This document shows, piece after piece, positions 39,276-47,815 of a stretch of 64,000 bases of DNA (position 1 is the first letter of the stretch; each line of letters starts with the position of its first letter). The notes under the pieces were generated by a model. The model ran no database searches and had not been told where the DNA came from. It saw only the letters and a program-made list of their open reading frames with translations. The translations under genes were made by a program, and so were the position numbers. Origin of the DNA: Lacibacter sediminis (GTDB lineage: Bacteria > Bacteroidota > Bacteroidia > Chitinophagales > Chitinophagaceae); NCBI RefSeq assembly GCF_014168535.1, contig NZ_CP060007.1:868001-932000 (forward strand). The letters run 5' to 3'.

Positions 39276-40955
39276 ATGGCAAGCAAAAAGTACACCCTTC
39301 TTATAGGGGCCCTATGTTTTATTTTAACAAATCTTACCGCTCAGAGCTACGATTGGAAAGACTCCTCTCTGATTCCTAAAAAGTCACAAGCTCAACACAA
39401 CGAATTTTTACAGAACCAACAACCTTTTCCGGCAAAACCACGTAACCAGTGGGAAATTGGCTTAAGTGTTGGTAATGTTCTGGTAGCCGGCGACGTAACT
39501 CCTGTTGTTCCTCAAATTGGTTGGGGTGCACATGTACGTAAAGCTTTCGGTTATATTTTCTCTGCAAGACTTCAATACGCAGGTGGTATCGCAAAAGGTT
39601 TGAACTGGACTCCAGCATTTAACTATGCAAAGAATCCAGCATGGGCTTCAAGTTATGTTGCCCCTGTAAATACGCAGTGGCCTAATGCTCCAATTCCCGG
39701 TCAAATACCTGGTCAGTTATATCAAGTAAGTAGCGTTGATCCTACTCAGGCATACCCTTTTGGTCCTGAGCAAGGAGATCCTGTTTACTACAATTTCAGA
39801 ACTGTGTCTCATCAATTGGCGTTACAAGGTATCATCACCTTGAATAATATCCGTTTCCACAAATCAAAAACCAGCTTTATCATCTATGGTCTTGGTGGTA
39901 TTGGCGGCATGGTTTACGAAACAAAAATTGATGCTGAAAATGCAAATGGCGGAACTTATGCAGCAGACTTTGCAGCCATCTATGCAAAATACGAGGTTGC
40001 GAATAAGAATAAGCGTGATATCCGTCGTGATTTGAAATCGGCAATGGATAAAAAATACGAAAGCACAGCTGATGGTCATCAATTGCGTCGTCCTAAATTA
40101 TTTGATATGACTTTCCGCCCAATGGTACAAGTTGGTGCAGGTTTAGCTTTCAAAGTAGGTAAGCGTTTCAGCATTGGTGTTGAAGAAGTTTTGACTATTG
40201 TGAAAGATGATCTTCTTGATGGACAACGTTGGCAAGAGCATTCTTTTGGGGATGCGTCTTTAACTCGTGATTTCGATAACTGGCATTATACAAATATAAA
40301 TTTCAACTATAGCCTTGGTGCTAAGTCAGTTGAGCCTCTTTGGTGGTTAAATCCTTTGGATTATGCTTACAACGAATTGAATGCTCCACGTCACATGAAG
40401 CTTCCAAAACCAGTTTTAGATGATGCTGATGGTGATGGTGTAACTGATCAGTTCGATAACGAACCAAACACCCCTGCTGGCTGCCCGGTTGATACTCATG
40501 GTGTTGCTCGTGATACTGATGGTGACGGCGTTCCTGATTGTAAGGATAAGGAATTGATCACCCCAACTCAGTGCCAGCCAGTAGATGCTGACGGTGTTGG
40601 TAAGTGCCCAGATCCTGAGTGCTGCAAAAACATTCAAGCTCCATTACCTGCTTGTAACCTGGTTGACCTTCCAAGTATCAATTTCGCTGGCAACTCCAGC
40701 TCATTAAGCGCAGAAGGTAAAGCACTGGTTGGTAGCGTTGCTACTTCACTCCGTGGTAACCCAGAATGTAAACTGATCGTTTGCGGTAGTGCTGCTAAGA
40801 GCAAATCAGGTCAGGCCTTAGGTCAGAAGCGTGTTGACGCTATCGTTAAATATCTGGTAGAAGTACAAGGTATCAGCGCTGACCGTGTGGTTGCTCAGTA
40901 TGACTGCCATGAAGGTGATCCTTCAGTAGTTGAGCTCCGTGCAGAAAAGAAATAA
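39276..40955 (+). CDS. OmpA-family outer-membrane protein with TSP3 calcium repeats
   Basis: Abundant-type outer-membrane protein of 559 residues. The start at ATG 39276 opens a signal peptide (MASKKYTLLIGALCFILTN); an upstream in-frame start at 39219 precedes the expected TSS and is rejected. Residues about 45-370 form a beta-barrel-like region (WEIGLSVGNVLVAGDVTP and aromatic-ended strands). Residues about 380-440 hold TSP3-type calcium loops (DADGDGVTDQFDNEPNTPAG, DTDGDGVPDCKD). Residues about 460-559 form an OmpA peptidoglycan-binding domain (SINFAGNSSSLSAEGKAL, KSGQALGQKRVDAIVKYL). It is monocistronic with its own promoter and a terminator. Confidence 0.93.
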   Translation: MASKKYTLLIGALCFILTNLTAQSYDWKDSSLIPKKSQAQHNEFLQNQQPFPAKPRNQWEIGLSVGNVLVAGDVTPVVPQIGWGAHVRKAFGYIFSARLQYAGGIAKGLNWTPAFNYAKNPAWASSYVAPVNTQWPNAPIPGQIPGQLYQVSSVDPTQAYPFGPEQGDPVYYNFRTVSHQLALQGIITLNNIRFHKSKTSFIIYGLGGIGGMVYETKIDAENANGGTYAADFAAIYAKYEVANKNKRDIRRDLKSAMDKKYESTADGHQLRRPKLFDMTFRPMVQVGAGLAFKVGKRFSIGVEEVLTIVKDDLLDGQRWQEHSFGDASLTRDFDNWHYTNINFNYSLGAKSVEPLWWLNPLDYAYNELNAPRHMKLPKPVLDDADGDGVTDQFDNEPNTPAGCPVDTHGVARDTDGDGVPDCKDKELITPTQCQPVDADGVGKCPDPECCKNIQAPLPACNLVDLPSINFAGNSSSLSAEGKALVGSVATSLRGNPECKLIVCGSAAKSKSGQALGQKRVDAIVKYLVEVQGISADRVVAQYDCHEGDPSVVELRAEKK

Positions 40956-40980
40956 GTTGGTATAGACTAATTGCTTATAA

Positions 40981-41010
40981 AGCCCTCCGGTCATCCGGGG
41001 GGCTTTTCTT
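40981..41010 (+). terminator. Terminator after the OmpA-family gene
   Basis: 10-bp stem AGCCCTCCGG / CCGGGGGGCT (one G-T pair), loop TCAT, then TTTTCTT, 25 bases after the stop. Confidence 0.88.
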
Positions 41011-41075
41011 TAGGAAAAGATTAACCGGTGTTTTCCTGTTCAGAAAAAGGATAGCCCTAATTTGCCCGAAAATCT

Positions 41076-41083
41076 TAACTTTG
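41076..41083 (+). promoter_or_regulatory. Candidate bamD promoter -7 box TAACTTTG
   Basis: Exact TAnnTTTG match ending 10 bases before the ATG at 41093. If used, transcription would start 4-7 bases further on, giving a nearly leaderless mRNA. No clear -33 element was found. Confidence 0.45.
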
Positions 41084-41092
41084 CTGGCTTTT

Positions 41093-41923
41093 ATGAATTT
41101 GATTATCCGTCTTGTATTTTTCGTGGTTGTTATTGGCTCACTTGCAGGGTGTAATAAAAAGACTATTACAAATATCCTCAAGAGTAAAGACGTTGAGTAT
41201 AAACTTGGTATGGCAGAACAATACTATGCCAACAAGAAATATAGTAAGGCGCAGATTCTTTACGAAGATCTGTTTCCTTTATTAAGGAACGACCCACGGT
41301 TTGAAGATCTTTATTATAAGTACGCTTACTGTGGCTTTTATCAGAAGGATTACCTGAGTGCAGAGAATCTTTTTAAAGGTTTCCTGGAAGTATTTCCAAA
41401 AAGCCAAAAGGCTGCGGAGGTTGATTATATGCGAGCGTATTGTTATTATAAACAATCGCCTGGTGTTGATCTTGATCAAACAGCGACTCAAAAAGCAATT
41501 GGCTCGATGCAGGCTCATCTTAATAACTATCCTGAATCTTCAAAAGCCGAAGACGCAAAGAAAATTATTGAAGAATGCTACGCAAAGCTGGAAGAGAAGG
41601 AGTATAAAAGTGCTGAGCTTTATTATAATGTAGGTTCACATAGAGCTGCAGCAATTACCTTCACTAACTTATTGAATAGCTATCCTGAATCGAAGAGAGC
41701 TGATGAGTATAAGTTAATGATCATAAAATCTTACTATCAATACGCACAAATGAGTATTGAGGAAAAACAAAAGGAACGTTTTCAGAAAGTGATTGAAGAA
41801 TACTATGATTTTGTTGATCGCTTCCCGGAAAGCAAACTTTTAAAAGACGCAGAAAAATATTTTAATCTTTCTTCAAATAATTTAAAACCAAATAAAAATG
41901 AGCAGACTGATACGAAAAGTTAG
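41093..41923 (+). CDS. bamD: Outer-membrane assembly lipoprotein BamD
   Basis: BamD/YfiO homologue of 276 residues, part of the BAM complex that folds outer-membrane proteins. Lipobox SLAGC lies near residue 19. The mature part is made of TPR-like units, for example KYSKAQILYEDLFPLLRND, FYQKDYLSAENLFKGFLEVF and ITFTNLLNSYPESKRADEYK. ATG 41093 precedes the signal; an upstream TTG at 41081 is not needed. It overlaps the start of the omega-subunit gene by 26 bases. This bamD-rpoZ-coaBC order is conserved in Bacteroidota. Confidence 0.93.
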   Translation: MNLIIRLVFFVVVIGSLAGCNKKTITNILKSKDVEYKLGMAEQYYANKKYSKAQILYEDLFPLLRNDPRFEDLYYKYAYCGFYQKDYLSAENLFKGFLEVFPKSQKAAEVDYMRAYCYYKQSPGVDLDQTATQKAIGSMQAHLNNYPESSKAEDAKKIIEECYAKLEEKEYKSAELYYNVGSHRAAAITFTNLLNSYPESKRADEYKLMIIKSYYQYAQMSIEEKQKERFQKVIEEYYDFVDRFPESKLLKDAEKYFNLSSNNLKPNKNEQTDTKS

Positions 41924-42239
41924 CGCCAACACCAGCAATGTTGTTGAAACAAAAAATGTGGCTGACTTGAAGGCGAAAACAGGTAATTTATATGAATCAA
42001 TTGCTGTTATTGCCAAACGTGCCAACCAGATCAATATTTCCTTAAAGGAAGAATTGCATAATAAACTGGAAGAGTTTGCAAGTCACACTGATAGTCTTGA
42101 AGAAATTCATGAGAACAAGGAGCAGATCGAGATATCAAAGGCTTACGAAAGAATGCCTAACCCTGCTTTGCTTGCAACACAGGAATTTGTTGATGATAAA
42201 GTATATCATCGCAGAGCAGAGAATGAGCTGTTCTCCTAA
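41898..42239 (+). CDS. rpoZ: RNA polymerase omega subunit (RpoZ/Rpb6-like)
   Basis: Omega-family RNA polymerase subunit of 113 residues, which helps fold beta' and stabilises the core enzyme. The Bacteroidota form shows GNLYESIAVIAKRANQINI near residue 30, then a helical acidic C-terminal part with FVDDKVYHRRAENELFS. Its first 26 bases overlap the 3' end of bamD in another frame; ATG 41898 is followed at once by the conserved basic N-terminus. A terminator hairpin follows 22 bases after the stop. Confidence 0.9.
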   Translation: MSRLIRKVSANTSNVVETKNVADLKAKTGNLYESIAVIAKRANQINISLKEELHNKLEEFASHTDSLEEIHENKEQIEISKAYERMPNPALLATQEFVDDKVYHRRAENELFS

Positions 42240-42261
42240 TTCAAACTTGAATAAATGATTT

Positions 42262-42299
42262 AATGGCGGTCAGTATACGACCGCCATTCCTGTTTTTTT
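42262..42299 (+). terminator. Terminator between rpoZ and coaBC
   Basis: 10-bp stem AATGGCGGTC / GACCGCCATT with 7-base loop AGTATAC, then TCCTGTTTTTTT. It separates rpoZ from coaBC, so coaBC probably has its own promoter or is reached by read-through. Confidence 0.9.
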
Positions 42300-42330
42300 A
42301 TTGAATATTTTACTCTATTTTCATTTTCAG

Positions 42331-43530
42331 ATGAAGCTACAGGGAAAGAAAATCGTATTAGGGATTACAGGCAGCATTGCTGCCTATAAATCCATTTTGT
42401 TGGTACGCTTGCTGGTTAAAGAAGGCGCAGAAGTAAAAGTGATACTCACTCCTTCTGCAAAAGATTTTGTATCGCCACTTGTACTCACCACTCTATCAAA
42501 GAACAATGTACTTATCGATCTGTTTGATGAGAACAGCTGGGCTAACCATGTTGAACTTGGCCGTTGGGCCGATCTGATGTTAATTGCTCCATTAAGCTGT
42601 AATACATTAGCTAAAATGGCAAATGGCATGTGCGATAATCTTTTACTGGCTGTTTATCTATCAGCAACATGTCCGGTAATGATTGCCCCTGCAATGGATG
42701 AAGATATGTGGAAACACCCGGCAACAAAAAGGAATATCAACACTCTTCAGTCTTATGGCAATCATCTCATCCCTGTTGAAGCGGGGGAGCTTGCAAGCGG
42801 ACTTGTTGGCGAAGGACGAATGGCCGAGCCTGAAAGCATCATGCACACAGTAGAAGGTTTTTTTTTGACCGGCTCTGAATTTAAAGACAAAAAAATATTG
42901 GTAACTGCTGGCCCCACGTACGAATCAATTGATCCGGTAAGATTTATTGGCAATCATTCAAGTGGTAAAATGGGCATTGCGATAGCGGATGAACTGGCTA
43001 TGCGTGGCGCAAAAGTGGTGTTAGTGCTGGGTCCGTCTTCTCAACAAATAACAAGTAATTCTATTAAGGTAATACGGGTAAATAGTGCGGAAGAGATGTA
43101 TCAAAAAAGTATTGAGCACTTCCCCGATTCTCAACTGGCAATCATGTCTGCGGCTGTTGCTGATTATACTCCTGTACAAATTGCCGCTGAAAAGATAAAG
43201 AAGAACGAGGGCGGCATGCAGATTGAATTGAAAAAGACAAAGGACATTCTTGCATCGTTGGGCGATATGAAAAAGCCTGATCAGTATTTGGTTGGTTTTG
43301 CTCTTGAAACAACGAACGAAAAAGAATATGCTTTGGGAAAGCTGAGCTCAAAAAATGCAGATATGATCGTGCTGAATTCACTGAACGACGCAGGTGCCGG
43401 GTTTGGTGGTGATACAAATAAAATCACCATATTCGACAAGAACCGGCATGAATATTCGTTTACAGTAAAGACGAAGAAAGAAGTTGCGAAGGATATTGTG
43501 AACACCATAAAAAAAATGATGCATGCATAA
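42331..43530 (+). CDS. coaBC: Bifunctional phosphopantothenoylcysteine decarboxylase/synthetase
   Basis: CoaBC of 399 residues, two steps of coenzyme A synthesis. The CoaC part (residues about 1-175) has ITGSIAAYKS, the histidine-bearing WANHVELGRWADLMLIAP and NTLAKMANGMCDNLL, and PAMDEDMWKHPAT. The CoaB part has KKILVTAGPTYESIDPVRFI, GNHSSGKMGIAIADEL, and AAVADYTP with KIKKNEGG. The start at ATG 42331 leads directly into the FMN-binding strand; the TTG at 42301 overlaps the terminator side and is not used. The stop codon overlaps the next gene's start region by 8 bases. Confidence 0.96.
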   Translation: MKLQGKKIVLGITGSIAAYKSILLVRLLVKEGAEVKVILTPSAKDFVSPLVLTTLSKNNVLIDLFDENSWANHVELGRWADLMLIAPLSCNTLAKMANGMCDNLLLAVYLSATCPVMIAPAMDEDMWKHPATKRNINTLQSYGNHLIPVEAGELASGLVGEGRMAEPESIMHTVEGFFLTGSEFKDKKILVTAGPTYESIDPVRFIGNHSSGKMGIAIADELAMRGAKVVLVLGPSSQQITSNSIKVIRVNSAEEMYQKSIEHFPDSQLAIMSAAVADYTPVQIAAEKIKKNEGGMQIELKKTKDILASLGDMKKPDQYLVGFALETTNEKEYALGKLSSKNADMIVLNSLNDAGAGFGGDTNKITIFDKNRHEYSFTVKTKKEVAKDIVNTIKKMMHA

Positions 43531-44443
43531 AGGCTTACTCCTTTTTCTATTTTGCTTTTTATCATGGTTCAGTAATGCACAGGAGCTGAATGCGAGGGTT
43601 CGTGTGGTAGATAATCAGATCCCAACAACGATTGACAGGAAAATATTTCGCACCCTTGAAGCTTCTCTTACTACATTTCTAAATAACCGACGCTGGTCTG
43701 CAGATAATTTCAAACAGAACGAAAAGATTAACTGCCAGATTCTAATTAATCTTGAAGGGATGGGTGAGCCAAATGTATTTTCGGCAAGTATCACTATCCA
43801 GGCTGCACGCCCGGTTTACTCCACTTCATATGTATCTCCGATCATCAACTTTAAAGATCCAAACTTCGATTTTAAATACATAGAATCGCAACCGATGGAG
43901 TTTAATGAAAACCGGATATCAGGTTCTGATCCATTGGTTTCAAATTTAACAGCTGTAATGGCATATTATGCCTACATAATAGTTGGATTCGATTATGAAT
44001 CTTTCTCATTGCGTGGCGGTAATCCTTATTTCCAGAAAGCACTCAACATCGTTAACAATGCTCCTGATGCCAGTAAAATTTCTGGATGGAAGTCGTTTGA
44101 AAATAATAATCGCAACAGGTATTGGCTTACAGAAAATCTGATCAACAACCGTTATACTGTAATACACGATGTGTATTATAATTACTACAGAAAAGGAATG
44201 GATTATTTGTATGAAAATGAAGCTGGTGCAAGAACAGAAGTGATGAACTCTTTGGTATACCTTGATAACCTGAACAGGGAAACGCCTAATCTAATGATCG
44301 TACAGTTTTTCATGTTAGGCAAAGCTGATGAACTGATCAATCTCTTTAAAAAAGCACCACCGCAGGAAAAAACAAAAGTGGTTGATATATTAAGCCGGCT
44401 TGATGTTACCAATTCGAATAAATATAAACAGGAACTTCGATGA
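43523..44443 (+). CDS. DUF4835 secreted protein
   Basis: Exported protein of 306 residues of the DUF4835 family, which in Bacteroidota follows coaBC; I recall no established function. The signal peptide ends WFSNAQ. Landmarks are LNARVRVVDNQIPTTIDRKIF, INCQILINLEG, FKYIESQPMEFNENRI and a C-terminal half with YYRKGMDYLYENEAGAR and FFMLGKADELINLFKKAP. It overlaps coaBC by 8 bases and its stop overlaps the next start as ATGA, so the run coaBC-DUF4835-DUF4296 is translationally coupled. Confidence 0.88.
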   Translation: MHKGLLLFLFCFLSWFSNAQELNARVRVVDNQIPTTIDRKIFRTLEASLTTFLNNRRWSADNFKQNEKINCQILINLEGMGEPNVFSASITIQAARPVYSTSYVSPIINFKDPNFDFKYIESQPMEFNENRISGSDPLVSNLTAVMAYYAYIIVGFDYESFSLRGGNPYFQKALNIVNNAPDASKISGWKSFENNNRNRYWLTENLINNRYTVIHDVYYNYYRKGMDYLYENEAGARTEVMNSLVYLDNLNRETPNLMIVQFFMLGKADELINLFKKAPPQEKTKVVDILSRLDVTNSNKYKQELR

Positions 44444-44850
44444 GAGAAATGCTGTTACTGTTATGTTTATTTGGTGTAGTTGCATGTTCTGAGACTAAAA
44501 AACCACCAGCCAATGTTCTTGGCCCGGAGAAATTTCAAAAGGTACTAACCGATTTAATACTTGCCGATGCTTTGTCTACCGAAAGATCATTCAAAGACAC
44601 TTCATTGAAAATTAAGGATGCAAATGCTGCGTACTTTCTGAAAATATTCGAACTACACGGAGTGACTAAGAATGAATTTATGCGGAGTTATAATTTTTAT
44701 CTGAGTCGACCCGATCTTCTTCGGGTTATTTCTGATTCCGTTTCCGCAGTACTTAACAGAGAAAATCTTAAATTAACGACCGATACCGTTAAACCTAAGC
44801 CGAATGGTAATAACAGCCCGAAAATTAGAATCAGAGATGGGAATAAATAG
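44440..44850 (+). CDS. DUF4296 lipoprotein
   Basis: Small predicted lipoprotein of 136 residues with signal MREMLLLLCLFGVVACSE and lipobox VVAC. The conserved core of DUF4296 is LGPEKFQKVLTDLILADAL near residue 28 and HGVTKNEFMRSYNFYLSRPD near residue 73, a helical pattern. The function is unknown. The start overlaps the stop of the DUF4835 gene by 4 bases, and the 3' end overlaps the next gene by 14 bases from its preferred start. Confidence 0.87.
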   Translation: MREMLLLLCLFGVVACSETKKPPANVLGPEKFQKVLTDLILADALSTERSFKDTSLKIKDANAAYFLKIFELHGVTKNEFMRSYNFYLSRPDLLRVISDSVSAVLNRENLKLTTDTVKPKPNGNNSPKIRIRDGNK

Positions 44851-45550
44851 TGAGATCGCTCACTATTTTGCCAACGAACGGAAAGTACCAGCTGATAATG
44901 CTTACTGGAAAAATAAACGTATCTATATCTCATTTGGTTTTGGCTTCCAGGCAATACCATTCATGTTTGATCTTGTACATAAATGCGGTATCTCAACCGA
45001 TGTTTTGCTGCAAGACGACCACGTAGCATTAATGGAACAAGGGTTCGATAAAGTAGGCCGTTACGAACACAATGAAATTACGTTTTCAGAATTTCTTACA
45101 GAGTGCAAAGTTTTGTTGAATGGGAAAGTAAAACAGCAACATTTGGCCGCAGATCTTTTTGCTTTATTTTCAGGAAAAGAAACCTCTTATTTTGAGTTTG
45201 AGACGAAGCATAAAGCACTTGCACGTTCAGACAGCTTTCTTTTTACATTAGTTGATCTTGATGTTTCTGATGAATGGGTAAGGTCTTTTTTGCCAATCTG
45301 GTATTCTTTAGCAAGGCCTGTTTTATTACTCGATGATTTCAAGGATCTCGAAGATGATAGAAAGAATGGAGATGAGAACATGATCATTGAGCTTGGAGAC
45401 AACGGCGAGGCTGTAAAAAAAGCTTATGACTTCGGTATGAAAGATTTAGAAATACTTAGTAAAGTGAACCCTAAACTGTCGAAGTATATTGAAGAGTTTT
45501 TTCAAAAATCACTTTTGCAGGAACATATCCGATCAATGCTCGTTGCTTAA
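44837..45550 (+). CDS. Unknown protein, possible isoprenoid-synthase-like fold
   Basis: Cytosolic protein of 237 residues that I cannot assign. It has no signal or membrane segment, and begins SEIAHYFANERKVPADNAY. Two acidic patches stand out: LLQDDHVALMEQGFD near residue 55 and LLLDDFKDLEDDRKNGDEN near residue 168. The second resembles the D-D-x-x-D and D-x-x-x-D-x-x-x-G-D metal sites of isoprenoid synthases, and the whole looks helical; this is only a hint. ATG 44804 would add 11 residues inside the preceding gene. The stop overlaps by 3 bases that of the convergent response regulator. It may be the terminal gene of the coaBC run. Confidence 0.7.
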   Translation: MGINSEIAHYFANERKVPADNAYWKNKRIYISFGFGFQAIPFMFDLVHKCGISTDVLLQDDHVALMEQGFDKVGRYEHNEITFSEFLTECKVLLNGKVKQQHLAADLFALFSGKETSYFEFETKHKALARSDSFLFTLVDLDVSDEWVRSFLPIWYSLARPVLLLDDFKDLEDDRKNGDENMIIELGDNGEAVKKAYDFGMKDLEILSKVNPKLSKYIEEFFQKSLLQEHIRSMLVA

Positions 45551-46197
45551 TCAATCAGTGAATTTTTCATTGCAAAGAAAACAAGCCCAACAGAATTCTT
45601 AACTCCAAAACGTTCCATTAAACGGTCTTTAATTGCTTCTACCGTTCTTGCACTGATCTCCATTTCTTTGGCTATTTCTTGGGCAGTGTATTCCATGCAC
45701 AACAGTCGTATTACCTGCTTTTCTTTATCTGATATCTGAATTTCGCTGTTAAGTGTAGGAATAGATTTAACCTTGTTATGTGATTTTTTCAGGAGTATTC
45801 TGTTCACAAAATTATTGAGGTAATATCCTTTAGTAAATACTTCAAGAATCGCTTTTTTTATTTCGGATGGATCGGAGCTTTTTAAGAGATACCCATTTGC
45901 ACCATTTTCCATTAAGTGGGTTACAAAACGCTCATCTTCATACATGGTTAGAACCAGCACATGCATGTCAGGATAAAGTTTATTAACAGCCTTAGTTGTT
46001 TCAATGCCATCTTTGCCGGGCATACGTAAATCCATTAGAATTACATCGGGCTGAGCTTCCGCCAAACCAGCTAATAGTTCTTCGCCATTTTCAGCTTCAA
46101 GAACAAATCTGATGTTTGTGTACGATCTTAAAGAAAGGATCACTCCTTTTCGAAAAATCTGGTGGTCGTCTGCTATTGCAACTTTAATTTGGTTCAT
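45547..46197 (-). CDS. NarL/FixJ-type response regulator
   Basis: Two-component response regulator of 216 residues. Receiver domain: acidic pocket IADDHQIFRKG near residue 8, phospho-acceptor aspartate in VILMDLRMPGKDG near residue 56, threonine in LVLTMYEDE, lysine in YLLKSSDPSEI. The C-terminal LuxR-type helix-turn-helix is in ISDKEKQVIRLLCMEYTAQE and ISARTVEAIKDRLMERFG. It follows a histidine kinase gene 35 bases upstream, so the two form the expected pair. It is convergent with the gene at 44837, their stops overlapping by 3-4 bases. Confidence 0.93.
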   Translation of the reverse strand: MNQIKVAIADDHQIFRKGVILSLRSYTNIRFVLEAENGEELLAGLAEAQPDVILMDLRMPGKDGIETTKAVNKLYPDMHVLVLTMYEDERFVTHLMENGANGYLLKSSDPSEIKKAILEVFTKGYYLNNFVNRILLKKSHNKVKSIPTLNSEIQISDKEKQVIRLLCMEYTAQEIAKEMEISARTVEAIKDRLMERFGVKNSVGLVFFAMKNSLID

Positions 46198-46232
46198 AAG
46201 ATCAAGGGTTGTAAAGTTAGTGTTTTCAGTTG

Positions 46233-47057
46233 TTATAACATCGCCTCAATCGGAATCTCAATGGTTACTTTAAAATATGTATTTGACGGGTCTTTTTCAA
46301 AAAGGATTTTTGAGTTTAATATCTTGACACGGCTGTAGATGTTTTTAAGACCCATACCCTGAGGAGTATCTCTCAGCTTTTCATACTCTGTTTGCGTTAA
46401 TCCTTCTCCATCATGATGCATACGGATATAGATATATTGATCGGTCTTGTTTTGTGTTAGATGAATAAAACTTGAATGGCTATGTTTGATCGTATTATTT
46501 ACCAGTTCTTGTAGTACCCTGAAGATAGATAATTCATATTCCAGCTTCAATCGGCGCTTATAATCATGAAATCGTGCGCTAGCGCTGATCGATCCGCTGC
46601 CATTGATCTTTTGAAACATGTCATTTACAGCACTCTCTAATCCAAAGTTCTTCAATGTGGGAGGAATAAGGCTGTGCGACATATTCCTGATCAATTGAAT
46701 GGTATCATCAATAATTTGTTTTGCATTGTAGATACTTTGTAGCTGTGTCCCCTGATCTTGATGAATAAGATTCTCATTAAGATATAAGCGAACTGTAGCT
46801 AAAAGCGGGCCAGCATCATCGTGCAGATCTGCAGCAATACGTTGCCGTTCTTCTTCCTGGCTTTGAATTGAAGCCTGCAGCATCATCTGCTGTTGTTCTT
46901 CCTGCATTTTTTTCATCCGTAATTGGAAGTAGATCACCTTACGTTGATGAAAAACAATAAATACAATTAAGCCGATAGCCAATAACAACATCCCGAATGT
47001 ACCGAAATACACAACATAGGTTACGTTGGTTGAATTTGTGGCTTGTAAAAAAAACAT
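46233..47057 (-). CDS. HisKA_3-type sensor histidine kinase
   Basis: NarX/DesK-like histidine kinase of 274 residues. One N-terminal membrane helix (YFGTFGMLLLAIGLIVFIVF) leads to a glutamine-rich coiled linker and the dimerisation and phospho-acceptor segment ERQRIAADLHDDAGPLLATV near residue 70, with the phosphohistidine in the HDD motif. The ATP-binding domain shows LQELVNNTIKHSHS near residue 178, an HDGEGL box and GMGLKNIYSRV near residue 235. There is no separate sensor domain, so the membrane protein encoded 33 bases upstream (47091-47756) may supply the input. Its cognate is the regulator at 45547. Confidence 0.92.
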   Translation of the reverse strand: MFFLQATNSTNVTYVVYFGTFGMLLLAIGLIVFIVFHQRKVIYFQLRMKKMQEEQQQMMLQASIQSQEEERQRIAADLHDDAGPLLATVRLYLNENLIHQDQGTQLQSIYNAKQIIDDTIQLIRNMSHSLIPPTLKNFGLESAVNDMFQKINGSGSISASARFHDYKRRLKLEYELSIFRVLQELVNNTIKHSHSSFIHLTQNKTDQYIYIRMHHDGEGLTQTEYEKLRDTPQGMGLKNIYSRVKILNSKILFEKDPSNTYFKVTIEIPIEAML

Positions 47058-47090
47058 TTGTAGTGGCAGTGGTTTTGGTTAGTGTTTCGT

Positions 47091-47756
47091 TTAGGTTAGG
47101 GACAAATGGCTGTCTGTTAAGGGTTGCTTATCCGGTTTTATTACAAAGGCAATTGAAAATAACAAATTCCTGATGATAAAAATCAAAGCATGGATAATGA
47201 TATATTGATTTTCAAAAACCTCAGATTGCTTGATGATGTTGTTATACCAGAATATAAAAAATGTACCGGCTGTAAATACCAGAAATCCTACAATTGACCA
47301 AAACGAACTTTGGGTGTAGATGAATATCGTTTTTGGGAAACGTATTTGTTCAAAAAAGTAAAGCAGACAAAAAAGGAGAATGAAGACTGTATTGACGGTT
47401 GTGACAATAGAAGTAGTAGTCGATGTTGTTTCAAAGAGAAAAGGAATGAATTGAAAGGCAGCGTAAGCAATCGTACAAATCAAAGTGAGCTTCTTATTCA
47501 TAGGCCCAACCAATACTTGTTGGAAAAAGAAATAAATAAAGATCAGGTAGGTTAAAGGATTAAAAAAACTAATTAATTGAACAACTTCAGGATGATTGGT
47601 TTTAGCACTAATAACAAAAGCGGCCTGTTGTAAAATGGAAAATATAATGAATAAAAAAACTACCCAATTTTCTCTGCTTTGACTTCGCTTACGAAGAAAA
47701 AAGAGAAAACAGGGTAGTAATAAAGAAAGTCTTGCTATAGTTTCTAAAAACTCCAA
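47091..47756 (-). CDS. Polytopic membrane protein with TTG start, likely sensor partner of the kinase
   Basis: Membrane protein of 221 residues with about six helices and short loops, no recognised family. Hydrophobic segments are at about residues 5-22, 32-52, 63-88, 96-116, 120-142 and 150-215 (two). It opens a putative operon with the histidine kinase and regulator. No ATG lies before the first helix, so translation must begin at the TTG of 47756, which lies in one arm of a perfect inverted repeat (47750-47772) just after a TATATTTG box. A sensor or input role is inferred from position only. Confidence 0.7.
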   Translation of the reverse strand: MEFLETIARLSLLLPCFLFFLRKRSQSRENWVVFLFIIFSILQQAAFVISAKTNHPEVVQLISFFNPLTYLIFIYFFFQQVLVGPMNKKLTLICTIAYAAFQFIPFLFETTSTTTSIVTTVNTVFILLFCLLYFFEQIRFPKTIFIYTQSSFWSIVGFLVFTAGTFFIFWYNNIIKQSEVFENQYIIIHALIFIIRNLLFSIAFVIKPDKQPLTDSHLSLT

Positions 47757-47772
47757 ATACTAGTTTTGGAGT
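47750..47772 (-). promoter_or_regulatory. Inverted repeat covering the TTG start of the kinase operon
   Basis: Perfect 8-bp arms ACTCCAAA and TTTGGAGT around a 7-base spacer. On the minus strand the downstream arm contains the TTG start codon of the membrane-protein gene, and the upstream arm directly follows the -7 box. It could be an operator or an RNA hairpin that hides the start codon. Confidence 0.6.
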
Positions 47773-47780
47773 CAAATATA
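47773..47780 (-). promoter_or_regulatory. Promoter -7 box TATATTTG of the kinase operon
   Basis: Exact TAnnTTTG match on the minus strand, 17 bases before the TTG start at 47756, so the transcript would begin in or just before the inverted repeat. No clear -33 TTG was found. Confidence 0.55.
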
Positions 47781-47815
47781 ATGAAGTTTAAAGACTTGTT
47801 TAAACCCACTATAAA

